Below, in pieces: positions 25,451 to 33,767 of a stretch of 54,115 nt of DNA. Position 1 is the stretch's first letter. Every line of letters starts with the position of its first letter. The DNA is from Lentisphaeria bacterium (GTDB taxonomy: Bacteria; Verrucomicrobiota; Lentisphaeria; Victivallales; Victivallaceae), in assembly GCA_017504435.1 (NCBI GenBank), contig JAFVRD010000029.1:1-54115 (forward strand), read 5' to 3'. A program made the translations under genes and the position numbers. The notes beneath the pieces are model-generated. The model made no database searches, was not told the DNA's origin, and worked only from the letters and a program-made list of their open reading frames with translations.

Positions 25451-25486
25451 AAAAATATGCGGCACCGTGATTTTTTACGGTACCGC
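25451..25486 (-). terminator. Intrinsic terminator between the FHA gene and ftsH
   Basis: On the minus strand, a 10-base stem (25486-25477 with 25468-25459, one G-U pair) encloses an 8-base loop and is followed by ATATTTTTA. It should end the FHA gene transcript. Because it is only ~13 bases before the ftsH start, it could also act as an attenuator. Confidence 0.7.
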
Positions 25487-25510
25487 AATTGCAAATTCAA
25501 AAAACTGACT

Positions 25511-26029
25511 TCAATTGAAAAGTACCTTGACTGCGAGAGCCAGCACTCCGACTCCCAGCAATGCTGCAATCGCAATGACCGCAATACTGACGACGGTATT
25601 TTTCTTTTTTTCGGTTTCCGCCATCGGGTTGAAATTACTCAATGTCTGGGTAGTTGCTGTATTCAATTCTGTATTGCCCAGATCAATGGTGTGGGTGAAT
25701 TGACTGCTGCTGCTGCGATTGTCTCCGCTGTCAAACAGAACTTCAACGTTACCGAATGTGATCAGATCAGAGTCGCAAAGCAGACGTTCTGTCACCGGTT
25801 CATTGTTTACTCTGGTACCATTAGTGCTGTCATTGTCTCTGAGGATATAGCAAATTTCACCGTCCTGATCAGTACGGATGATATCTGCATGATGTCCGGA
25901 CACACTGCCGTCGACCAGACGGATATCGGCAGTTTCACGTCTGCCGATGCTCATCGTTTCACGATCAATCTCAAAACTCTGTCCGCGGAGTTTTTCATAG
26001 AGAACCGTTAATTTCGGATTTTTAGCCAT
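25511..26029 (-). CDS. FHA-domain protein with C-terminal membrane anchor
   Basis: The 172-residue protein has a complete N-terminal FHA domain: SIGRRETADIRL (GR at 29-30), VSGHHA (Ser44, His47), and DNDSTNGTRVNN (Asn70-Gly71). These are the phosphothreonine-binding positions. After a Ser/Thr/Asn-rich linker comes a single C-terminal transmembrane helix (~147-169). It is therefore a tail-anchored reader of Thr phosphorylation on the cytosolic side. The Ser/Thr kinase at 46088 is a possible partner, though not adjacent. It is a single-gene unit with its own terminator. Confidence 0.87.
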   Translation of the reverse strand: MAKNPKLTVLYEKLRGQSFEIDRETMSIGRRETADIRLVDGSVSGHHADIIRTDQDGEICYILRDNDSTNGTRVNNEPVTERLLCDSDLITFGNVEVLFDSGDNRSSSSQFTHTIDLGNTELNTATTQTLSNFNPMAETEKKKNTVVSIAVIAIAALLGVGVLALAVKVLFN

Positions 26030-26269
26030 AATTTTACACCGGAGGTTGTTCCCGCAAACGGGAGTTTTTTATAATGTATTATACATAGGGGCAATATAAC
26101 ACCGGAATCAGATAATTGCAATCCCTGAAAGAGATTTTTTATTCAAAATATTCGTTGTTGTTTCACAAAAAACAGTAAAATCCTGTTTGGACAGTTGAAA
26201 AAATATGTTTCAGATACTATTTTAAGCCCTGTGATTAAGAATGATATTAAAAAATTGAGGAGAATACAG

Positions 26270-27709
26270 ATGTCGTGTGCCGAAAAAAAACTCAAAGTAA
26301 AGCCGTTTGTTGCGGAACATACCTCCGTTCCGGTATCGGTGATTTTATGTTTGAGTGGTGTCGGCAGCAATGCCGAGGTGCTTTTGAAGCGGGGCGCGGC
26401 GGGAAACGCCGGATTCAAAATCGCAGTATTGTTTACCGATCAGCCCGAAAAAAGTTCCGCATTCAAGCTGGGAGAACGTTTCAACGTGCCGGTCGAGGCG
26501 TTGGATATAGATAAATTTTACGCTGAACACGGGGAAACAGATGCCAAACTTTCTTCTCCGCGCAGATTTGAATTGCGGGAATTGTGGAGTCAGAAAGTCT
26601 GGGAGCTTTTGCAGCCTTATCAGGCATCATTTGCCGTTTTTGCCGGTTTTGTGCCGCTTAATTCCCTGCCGGATAAGCTGCCGTGTTTGAATGTTCATCC
26701 CGGAGATCTTACCGTGGCAAATCCGGACGGTTCACGCCGGTATGCCGGATTACATATAAAACCGGTGGAAACAGCTATTCTTGACGGCAACAGTTCCCTG
26801 CGCAGCAGTGTGATAATGGTTCAATCTCCCGGTGCGGACGGCAAATTTGAGATCGACGGCGGAGAAATTCTGGGGATATCTGCTCCGGTTCCGGTGGAGT
26901 TGATGGGGGCAGGTATTGAAGATTTGCGCTCAGAGTTCTCAGCCCGTACCAAACCTCCGTATCAGGATCGGTTGCGTGAGATCGCCCGGAAAAATGTTGA
27001 AAATTTGAAAATTCACGGCGATCATGTCGTGCTGCCGCTGGTTACTGAAGCTTTTGCCAGGGGCAGATTGGGAAACGATGAGAAGGGGAATTTGTGCTTC
27101 AAAACTGAAAAATCCGGCTGGGTTCCGGCACGGACAGTTGAATTCAATGCTGATGGCAGTGAAAAAGTAATAAGAAAGGCAAAGTTAAGAAACAACTTTA
27201 TTGTCCGAACTTTCAAATATCTGTATCTGCGGATGGTACGGGGTTCCGGTTCTCCTGAATATATTGCCCGCGGTTGGGCTTTGGGAATGTTTGTCGGTTG
27301 CGTGGTTCCGGTTTTCTGTCAGCTGATCGTGGCAATACCGCTTTCATTTCCGTTACGCGGCTCAAAAATAGGAGCGGCATTGGGAACTTTTATCACTACA
27401 CCGCCGACCGCAATATTTATTTATCCGGTCTTGATTTGGGTCGGCAACAAAGTCATCGGAGGCAATTTATCTGCAGATGCGGCATCCGGGCTGCTGAAAG
27501 TGTTTACGGATGATACACTTTCTTTCTGGGCTAAATGGAATGCGTTCCTTGATATGGGCGGTGAATTGCTCGGAGCATTTTTTGCCGGGGGATTGTTGTG
27601 GGCGGCAATAATGACTCCTCTGACTTATTTCGGAGTGAAATATCTGGTTATCCGTTACCGCAAAATTCGCGAAAAAATCCGGCTTGCCCGGGAAGGAAAA
27701 CTTATATGA
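26270..27709 (+). CDS. Formyltransferase-like domain fused to a DUF2062 membrane domain
   Basis: The 479-residue protein joins two families. Residues ~20-250 resemble the PurN/formyltransferase fold: VILCLSGVGSNAEVLL at the start, LNVHPGDLT (141-147) in place of the NIHPSLLP signature, and FEIDGGEI (193-200) matching the catalytic-Asp loop. So Asn, His and Asp of the catalytic set appear kept. Residues ~330-479 form a DUF2062 module with membrane helices (GSPEYIARGWALGMFVG...PPTAIFIYPVLI). The ATG at 26270 has GAGGAG at ideal spacing; an upstream in-frame start lacks this. The stop overlaps dprA (ATGA). Substrate and role are unknown. Confidence 0.75.
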   Translation: MSCAEKKLKVKPFVAEHTSVPVSVILCLSGVGSNAEVLLKRGAAGNAGFKIAVLFTDQPEKSSAFKLGERFNVPVEALDIDKFYAEHGETDAKLSSPRRFELRELWSQKVWELLQPYQASFAVFAGFVPLNSLPDKLPCLNVHPGDLTVANPDGSRRYAGLHIKPVETAILDGNSSLRSSVIMVQSPGADGKFEIDGGEILGISAPVPVELMGAGIEDLRSEFSARTKPPYQDRLREIARKNVENLKIHGDHVVLPLVTEAFARGRLGNDEKGNLCFKTEKSGWVPARTVEFNADGSEKVIRKAKLRNNFIVRTFKYLYLRMVRGSGSPEYIARGWALGMFVGCVVPVFCQLIVAIPLSFPLRGSKIGAALGTFITTPPTAIFIYPVLIWVGNKVIGGNLSADAASGLLKVFTDDTLSFWAKWNAFLDMGGELLGAFFAGGLLWAAIMTPLTYFGVKYLVIRYRKIREKIRLAREGKLI

Positions 27710-28857
27710 ATGACCGCGAAGCCTGTATCGCAGTAAATATGATTTCCGGTCTCGGCTATGTCAAATATATGGCATTGCGGGAAAGATTTTCCACGGCGGA
27801 TGAATTGCGGGCAGCATCCCGGTCTGAACTTATGGAAGTCGAAGGCGTCGGCAAAACTCTTGCTGAACGGATCGTGAATTTTGACTGGGATGCTGAATTG
27901 ACCCGGGAATTGGCGATAGCAGAACGTGGCGGTGTTCAGATTTTGACAATCGCTGACGAAAATTATCCGGCTGCGTTGCGGGAGCTTTATGATCCTCCGC
28001 TGGTATTGTATATCCGTGGACGTCTGCCGGAAAATCCGGAACGTACGGTGGCGATCGTCGGCAGTCGCCGGATCAGCGCATACGGCGAAACGATGAGTGA
28101 GATCATCAGTGAAGAAGCTGTGCAGTGCGGTTTTACCATTATTTCCGGATTGGCAAACGGCGTGGACACCATTGCTCACCGGACGGCGGTAAAAATGGCA
28201 GGCAGGACGATCGGAGTTCTCGGTGGCGGTTTGATGCATTTTCATCCCAAAGATAACTTGTCCCTGGCGCGGGAGATGGTTCGCGGCGGCGGTGCGGTTA
28301 TCAGTGAATTTCCATTGGATTTTCCGGTTTCACGGATTAATTTTCCCCGGCGCAACCGGATCGTGGCAGCATTGGCGAGGGCAACATTGGTGATTGAAGC
28401 CGGCGTGGACAGCGGAGCGTTGATAACCGCCCGTTTAGCTGCCGATTTGGGCAGGGATGTGTTCGCACTGCCCGGCAGGGTGGATAATCCGCAGGCACTC
28501 GGATGCCATAAACTCATTAAAGACGGAGCATATTTAATGGAAAGCTTCGATGATGTAATGGTCGCGATGAATATGGCATTGAGTGGACATCATACTCCGG
28601 TCGTTCAAGGCGGTGACGCCACCGAAGGGCTTGATAATGATTGTTTGAAAATCTACCATTTGCTTGAAAATGGCGACGCCGATCTGGAAGATATCCACAT
28701 GGCACTCGGTATGGATGTCGGCATGATTCTGGCAGCTTTGATGAAAATGGAACTGCGAATGCTTGTCGAACGTGATGCCCGTCAGTATTACCATCTGCTC
28801 AGTAAACGTACCGGATTGAGTACGGACGCTGTTTCCGGCGATGATGATCTGCTTTGA
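27706..28857 (+). CDS. dprA: DNA-processing protein DprA
   Basis: DprA binds single-stranded DNA and loads RecA during natural transformation. The 383 residues include an N-terminal helix-hairpin-helix-like region (MEVEGVGKTLAERI), then the Rossmann-like core: VAIVGSRRISAYG, IISGLANGVDTIAHRTA, GVLGGGL..HP, ISEFPLDFPV, FPRRNRIVAALARATLVIEAGVDSGALITA and FALPGRVDNPQALG. A C-terminal winged-helix region follows. The start at 27706 overlaps the preceding stop (ATGA). A complete gene suggests uptake or recombination capacity. No com genes are nearby. Confidence 0.95.
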   Translation: MNDREACIAVNMISGLGYVKYMALRERFSTADELRAASRSELMEVEGVGKTLAERIVNFDWDAELTRELAIAERGGVQILTIADENYPAALRELYDPPLVLYIRGRLPENPERTVAIVGSRRISAYGETMSEIISEEAVQCGFTIISGLANGVDTIAHRTAVKMAGRTIGVLGGGLMHFHPKDNLSLAREMVRGGGAVISEFPLDFPVSRINFPRRNRIVAALARATLVIEAGVDSGALITARLAADLGRDVFALPGRVDNPQALGCHKLIKDGAYLMESFDDVMVAMNMALSGHHTPVVQGGDATEGLDNDCLKIYHLLENGDADLEDIHMALGMDVGMILAALMKMELRMLVERDARQYYHLLSKRTGLSTDAVSGDDDLL

Positions 28858-28861
28858 ATTA

Positions 28862-29959
28862 TCAACGTAGTTTCAGTGTGGCAAGAGCCATCAGGGCAAA
28901 AATTCCGGAAAGTATCCAGAAACGCACCACGATTTGAGTTTCGGTCCAGCCTTTTCGTTCAAAGTGGTGATGGATCGGAGAGCAGAGGAAAATTCTTTTA
29001 CCGGTAAGTTTGAATGATGCCACCTGCATCATGACCGATACGATCTCCATTACAAACACGCCTCCGATCAGAGCCAGCAGCAGCTCCTGACGGGTCAGTA
29101 CTGCAAGCATACCGACCGCACCTCCCAATGCAAGACTGCCGGTATCTCCCATGAACATCGCTGCCGGATGACAGTTGTGCCAGAGAAATCCGATGCATGC
29201 TCCGCCCAGAGCGGCGGCAAACACCACTGCTTCTTCAATACCGTTGATATATGGTAAATTGAGGTAAGTCGCAAAAATTTTGTGTCCCATCAAGTAAGCT
29301 AATACAGCGTATGCAAGTGTGCAGAAAATGGTGCATCCGGTAGCAAGTCCGTCTTTGCCGTCGGTCAGGTTGACCGCATTTGCAGAACCGACAATGATTA
29401 TCGCCACTGAAAATACCGGGATCCACCATGCTCCGATAAAAAATGGGGATTTGAAAAATGGGATGTAGAATCCGCGCATCAATTCGTGTGTGGCAGGAAC
29501 CTTCCAGAACGTATAAAATACCGCAGATGCAATGATAAAAAGTCCCAACAGTTTAAGTTTACCCGGCAAGCCGTCCCGTCTCTGGCAGAAAACTTTAAGA
29601 TAATCATCCAGAAAACCGATAAAAGCGAAACCGGCAGTTCCTCCGATCAGCACCCAGATGATCCAGTTATTCAACCGTCCCCAAAGCAGTGAAGCAAGCA
29701 AAACTGCTCCGATCAGCAAAATACCTCCCATGCAGGGTGTGCTGTTTTTTCTTTTGTCAAGCAATTCATCCGGGATCAGACCATCATATCTGGCTGCGGC
29801 GCGGATGTTAAAATTACGGAGCATTCCGGCAAAAGCAGCTCCGAAACATACTACGATCAGAAAAGCGGTACCGGCGGCGCATCCGGCTCTGAATGTAACA
29901 TAGTCAAATAAACGCAGCGGTCCGAAAAATTCACTGTAAGATGAAAGAAAATTGAACAT
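28862..29959 (-). CDS. mraY: Phospho-N-acetylmuramoyl-pentapeptide-transferase
   Basis: MraY makes lipid I from UDP-MurNAc-pentapeptide and undecaprenyl phosphate in peptidoglycan synthesis. The 365-residue polytopic protein has the family motifs TPCMGGILL, FIGFLDDYLKVF (catalytic Asp pair), NAVNLTDGKDGLATG, FMGDTGSLALGG and the HHHFERKGW loop near the end. GAGGG precedes the ATG. It is not beside the usual mur/fts genes: dprA converges on it downstream and a long non-genic region lies upstream. Confidence 0.96.
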   Translation of the reverse strand: MFNFLSSYSEFFGPLRLFDYVTFRAGCAAGTAFLIVVCFGAAFAGMLRNFNIRAAARYDGLIPDELLDKRKNSTPCMGGILLIGAVLLASLLWGRLNNWIIWVLIGGTAGFAFIGFLDDYLKVFCQRRDGLPGKLKLLGLFIIASAVFYTFWKVPATHELMRGFYIPFFKSPFFIGAWWIPVFSVAIIIVGSANAVNLTDGKDGLATGCTIFCTLAYAVLAYLMGHKIFATYLNLPYINGIEEAVVFAAALGGACIGFLWHNCHPAAMFMGDTGSLALGGAVGMLAVLTRQELLLALIGGVFVMEIVSVMMQVASFKLTGKRIFLCSPIHHHFERKGWTETQIVVRFWILSGIFALMALATLKLR

Positions 29960-30412
29960 TTATACCCTCGTGATATTATTGATTTCAGTCATGCGTCTAT
30001 TATATTGCCGTCCGAGATGAAATGCAAGCTGTAAAAATTTTTTTTAAGGTTTTTTTACGCAAAAAAGGCGGGAGTACATATTTTTGTTATAAAAAAATAA
30101 GCTCTGTACTAAAAGTGTACTGATAAAAAGATAAAATACGCCACCTGGGGCTGCCCGGACGCGGTCCATCCGGCTCCGCCAAGGCTGCGCCGGGACAACT
30201 TTTTATTTGTCCGCGATGACGGCGGGTCGCCGCTAAAGCGGCGAAAGCAGTCATGTCAGTGAAATCCGGCACCTCCAGCCGGAAACGAAGTCACACAATT
30301 ATTTGCGTAACAGATTGACGTTTAAGACAGTATCATGCCGCCGCAGAAAAATCAGTCTGTGTTTAGTACACAGTCAAAAGAAATAAAATTAAGTGTAAAT
30401 TTATGTTTTTAT
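29960..30412. other. Non-genic region with a GC-rich structured patch
   Basis: There is no convincing gene. The first ~170 bases are AT-rich with homopolymer runs. Bases 30140-30290 form a GC-rich island with several short inverted repeats (for example GTCGCCGCTAAAGCGGCG near 30226-30243, and CCGGCACCTCCAGCCGG near 30267-30283). A small palindrome CTGTGT-TTAGT-ACACAG is at 30357-30373. A 61-codon minus frame over the island looks like a by-product of its composition. The island may be a dispersed intergenic repeat. It differs sharply from its AT-rich flanks. Confidence 0.5.
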
Positions 30413-30440
30413 TTGAAATTAAATGCAAACGTGATATATT
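30413..30440 (+). promoter_or_regulatory. Candidate promoter of the leader unit upstream of the GH106-like gene
   Basis: TTGAAA (30413-30418) and TATATT (30435-30440), 16-base spacing, predict a transcript starting near 30447. The hexamers match those at 15967-15995. Confidence 0.55.
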
Positions 30441-30483
30441 ATACCTCGGAGTAAAAATTACTTTAGCGTACTGAGGAGTAATT

Positions 30484-30600
30484 GTGAAGCCCGTCCGCCG
30501 GAAAAGAGGAGTTCCGGCGGACGGGCGGCGGGGAATTTTATGCCATTTTTCAATCCTGTTGTTTGTAATTTTTTTTCTGAGGCGGTATATTAACCGCTGA
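30484..30600 (+). CDS. Candidate 38-residue basic membrane peptide or structured leader
   Basis: GAGGAG (30473-30478), spacer TAATT and a GTG at 30484 form a good initiation site opening 38 codons to TGA 30598-30600. The peptide would have a very basic N-terminal half (KPVRRKRGV..GRRG) and a hydrophobic C-terminal segment (HFSILLFVIFFLRRYINR), the layout of small membrane-acting peptides. Just after the start lies a 12-bp perfect hairpin (arms ~30489-30500 and 30513-30524) whose loop carries a second GAGGAG. AATTACT (30456-30462) can pair with AGTAATT (30477-30483) and mask the ribosome-binding site. It could be a regulated small gene or only a structured leader RNA. Confidence 0.35.
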   Translation: MKPVRRKRGVPADGRRGILCHFSILLFVIFFLRRYINR

Positions 30601-30623
30601 TGGTGTATTCAAATATAATACAC
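30582..30623 (+). promoter_or_regulatory. Promoter with overlapping palindromes before the GH106-like gene
   Basis: TTAACC (30591-30596) and TATAAT (30614-30619) with 17-base spacing form a promoter about 60 bases before the ATG. The -35 lies in the palindrome GCGGT-ATATTA-ACCGC (30582-30597). The -10 lies in GTGTATT-CAAATAT-AATACAC (30603-30623). Such symmetry over both elements suggests repressor operators. No regulator gene is adjacent. Confidence 0.5.
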
Positions 30624-30680
30624 TAAATAAAAATCGGGATAATAATAATTTGCAAACCCAATGATTTTTTGAGGGAACTT

Positions 30681-33600
30681 ATGAACAACGAAGTGCAATT
30701 CCGTGAATTCGGTCCTGTTCCGTGGTGGGCATGGTCGGGAAAAATGGACAAAACCGAAATGCTCCGGCAAATGGAAGTATTCCGCAGCCGCGGCATTGAT
30801 GAGTTCTTTATATATGCTGTCTGGGGGTTGGAGTATCCGCGTTTTCTTGAAGATTCCTGGTTTGAATATGTCCATTGGACAGTTCAGGAAGCCAAAAAAA
30901 TGAATATGAAAGTATGGATCTATGATGACCTCAACTGGCCCAGCGGTGCCGCTGCCGGATTCATGCTCAAGGATCATCCTGAATACCGTTCCCGTTCCAT
31001 CCAGTGCCGTAAAATGGATACTCCTGCCGGAGATTATTTTTTCTATCATGACGGTTGTGAGCCATTGGCGGTATTTGTGCGTAAAGTCGGTGACAAAGGT
31101 GCGTACCAACGCATTGAATTGACTGACAATGTCTGGAAAAATGAGTTGGGATATGATGTGGAATTGCTTTATTTTGATATCCGCTTTTACAACTATCCGC
31201 TGATCACCGCCAGTACCACCATCAATACTTGGAATCAACGTGGCTACTGCGATCTGCTCAATGCCGATGCCGTGAAAAGCTGGATGGGGTACATCCATGA
31301 AAAATACTACGAACTGCTGAAAGATGAGTGCGGCAAGACTTTGAAGGGATTTTTCTTTGATGAGCCGTTTCTGATGCATTATCATTATGTTCCGGACAGC
31401 CAGTATTTGCCGTGGACAGAGGGATTTTTTGAGGCTTTTTCCGAACGTTACGGCTACGATATGGTCGAACATCTGCCGGAATTGATGTACGAAATGGATA
31501 ATGCCGAACAGGTGCGGTGTGATTACTGGAATCTTATCACTGAATTTGCCACCAACGGACTTTCCAAAACGCTTTCGGATTGGTGCGCGGAAAGAAATTT
31601 GTTATCCACCGGGCACTGTGTCGGTGAGGAAATCACCAATCAGCGGTTCCGGCTGCTTTTTAACGGTGATATTCACAAACTGCTCAAATATCAGCAGATA
31701 CCCGGTATGGATATGCTCAGCACCAATACGCCGTGGGAACTGGACCGTACTGCCCACTGGTACGGTAAAGCACCCGGCACGGAACGGGTTTTCATTCTGA
31801 CCGCCAAACAGGCATGTTCCACTGCGAGGTATGCCAATGCTCCCCGGATGATGGCAGAGGCAATGGGCGTTTGCACTCCGGATATTACGCTTGCTGATGA
31901 AAAACGTATTTATGACTGGCTCTCCGGAACGGGAGTAAGTTTGTTCAATGAAAACTGTTTCAGTTATACTTCTGCCGGATTCCGTATCATGTCTCCCGGC
32001 AATAAAATGGCAGCTCAGCCATGGATGAAGCATTACCACTACTTCTCGGATTATATCCGTTTCATGTCCCGATTTGCTGCCTCGGCACCGCTGGCGGCAG
32101 AGGTGACGGTGCTTATCCCGGAAGAGACCATCCGTTCCGGTACGCCGGCATCATTTACCGCAGAGATCCAGCCGGAGTGTATCGTAAAAGAACCGATGCT
32201 GGCGACTATTGATACGCTGACCCGCAGCCATATTGAGTTTGAAATGATGTTTGAGGATATCCTCTGTGAATCGGTCATTGCTGATGGCAAAATAACTTAC
32301 GGAGATGCGGCATTCAAGGTGCTGGTCATCCCGCAGGGAACTATTCTGCAGCCGGAATTGACCGAAAGAATCACGGCATTTGTCCAATGCGGTGGTACGG
32401 TGATCGCGGTTGGAGCAAGGACCCGTTCTCATGCCGGAGGAAAACTGTCCGCAGCTGAAGCTGCGGTGTTTGCATCGATACCGTGTATTGCTCCGGAAAA
32501 TGTGACAAAAGAACTGCCGGAATTGATCGCGCAGAAAATTCGGCTGCCGTACAAACTTACCGGAGAAAATACCGGTGATATTTTTGCGGCGTTGCGCGGA
32601 AACAGGCTGGAACTTTCCAATCAAGGCAAACTGCCGGTTACTTTTACGGTGGAAAGCTCTCTGCCCCGTCCGGTTTCTGTCATGCTGCCTGCTGCTGAAA
32701 AAGCGTATGCCGTCGATGATTTGCAATTCACTCTGGAACGCGGCGCATCCATTATGCTCACATTCGGCGATCAGGGCGAATGTGGAATGCCGGCGGAATT
32801 GCGTCCGTTGAATGCAAAAGATGTCATTGATATTGACGGGCCGTGGGATTATCAGCTTACTGGCGGTAACTCTGCCCGTCCCAAAGTTGAACTCGGACTT
32901 GCCCCCGGTGAAGCGGAGAAAAATGATGTGAATGCCGTCAAATGCTGGATACCGGTCAGCCGGGATGGCAGACACGGGTTGGGATTTGCCCCGGAAGAGT
33001 CCGCATATTACTGGCTGCGCGGCGAATTTATAGCGGAATACATCCCGGATGATCTGGGCATGGTGCTGGATGATGATGGAGTGGAAGTTTTCCGGATCAA
33101 CGGTCAGCAGGTCGATGAATACACTCGTTTCACCCTTTGGGATTGGAGCAACCGCCGTTATGATATTGCCAAACTGGTCAAGCCCGGAGTGAACAGATTT
33201 GAAATACGGGTCAAGACAGCTTACTGGTCATCTCCTGCCTGTGCCGCATGTCTCGGTGATGCGATTTGTCCGCTGGCTTTGCATGGAACTTTTGCAACTG
33301 AAATTTCCGGTAAAGAGACCAGGCTGGTCAAACTTCCGGAAAAATTGCAGACCGGGGATGTGAAACGGCAGGGATTCACCCACTATACCGGTTCGTTTGT
33401 CTACCGCACCACGTTTACAGCCCCGGCAAGCGGTGATGTGCGTATTCATCTGCCGGAATTCTCTGCCGGTTCTGCGGAAGTGCGGCTCAATGGAAAAACT
33501 CTCGGTGTAAAACTGTGGAAACCTTACGTTTTTGATACCGTCGGCGCATTGCAGGAGGGTGAAAACGTTTTGGAAGTGGAATTGACCGGACGCATGGGCG

Positions 33601-33686
33601 GGTTGATTTCACGCTCTTACGGCAATCTCCGGATACCGTATTCTCCGTTGGGGCTGTTGGGAAGAATCCGGCTGCTCTGCGATTGA
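30681..33686 (+). CDS. GH106-like (alpha-L-rhamnosidase-like) glycoside hydrolase
   Basis: The 1001-residue protein has the architecture of large GH106-related enzymes. A TIM-barrel-like N-terminal half shows PVPWWAWSGKMDKTEMLRQM near residue 13, MKVWIYDDLNWPSG (76-89) and GFFFDEPF (223-230, candidate acid Glu228). A middle beta domain follows, then C-terminal galactose-binding-like domains (DIDGPWDYQLTGG; GSAEVRLNGKTLGVKLWKPY). GAGGGA lies five bases before the ATG at 30681. There is no signal peptide, so it probably acts on oligosaccharides imported into the cytosol. Exact substrate is unknown; rhamnose-containing glycans are the family precedent. Confidence 0.72.
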   Translation: MNNEVQFREFGPVPWWAWSGKMDKTEMLRQMEVFRSRGIDEFFIYAVWGLEYPRFLEDSWFEYVHWTVQEAKKMNMKVWIYDDLNWPSGAAAGFMLKDHPEYRSRSIQCRKMDTPAGDYFFYHDGCEPLAVFVRKVGDKGAYQRIELTDNVWKNELGYDVELLYFDIRFYNYPLITASTTINTWNQRGYCDLLNADAVKSWMGYIHEKYYELLKDECGKTLKGFFFDEPFLMHYHYVPDSQYLPWTEGFFEAFSERYGYDMVEHLPELMYEMDNAEQVRCDYWNLITEFATNGLSKTLSDWCAERNLLSTGHCVGEEITNQRFRLLFNGDIHKLLKYQQIPGMDMLSTNTPWELDRTAHWYGKAPGTERVFILTAKQACSTARYANAPRMMAEAMGVCTPDITLADEKRIYDWLSGTGVSLFNENCFSYTSAGFRIMSPGNKMAAQPWMKHYHYFSDYIRFMSRFAASAPLAAEVTVLIPEETIRSGTPASFTAEIQPECIVKEPMLATIDTLTRSHIEFEMMFEDILCESVIADGKITYGDAAFKVLVIPQGTILQPELTERITAFVQCGGTVIAVGARTRSHAGGKLSAAEAAVFASIPCIAPENVTKELPELIAQKIRLPYKLTGENTGDIFAALRGNRLELSNQGKLPVTFTVESSLPRPVSVMLPAAEKAYAVDDLQFTLERGASIMLTFGDQGECGMPAELRPLNAKDVIDIDGPWDYQLTGGNSARPKVELGLAPGEAEKNDVNAVKCWIPVSRDGRHGLGFAPEESAYYWLRGEFIAEYIPDDLGMVLDDDGVEVFRINGQQVDEYTRFTLWDWSNRRYDIAKLVKPGVNRFEIRVKTAYWSSPACAACLGDAICPLALHGTFATEISGKETRLVKLPEKLQTGDVKRQGFTHYTGSFVYRTTFTAPASGDVRIHLPEFSAGSAEVRLNGKTLGVKLWKPYVFDTVGALQEGENVLEVELTGRMGGLISRSYGNLRIPYSPLGLLGRIRLLCD

Positions 33687-33700
33687 CAACTTGAAAAATA

Positions 33701-33753
33701 AAAAAAATCTGTTGCGAACCTGAAGTCTTCTTCTGTTTGCAACAGATTTTTTT
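33701..33753. terminator. Bidirectional intrinsic terminator
   Basis: A long stem (33701-33715 with 33739-33753: A7-TCTGTTGC and GCAACAGA-T7) lies between two convergent genes. It has a T run in either direction. It serves the GH106-like gene on the plus strand and the lipoprotein gene on the minus strand. Confidence 0.88.
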
Positions 33754-33767
33754 GTCAATGGGAGAAA

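Noticed and set aside
26055-26075. CCCG-CAAA-CGGG hairpin followed by six T residues
   Set aside because: The stem is only 4-5 bp and no plus-strand gene lies upstream for it to terminate. It sits in the leader of the minus-strand FHA gene.
30087-30272. 61-codon minus-strand frame in the GC-rich island upstream of the GH106-like gene
   Set aside because: No ribosome-binding site; Arg/Pro/Ala composition follows the GC-rich inverted repeats. It is more likely a by-product of an intergenic repeat.
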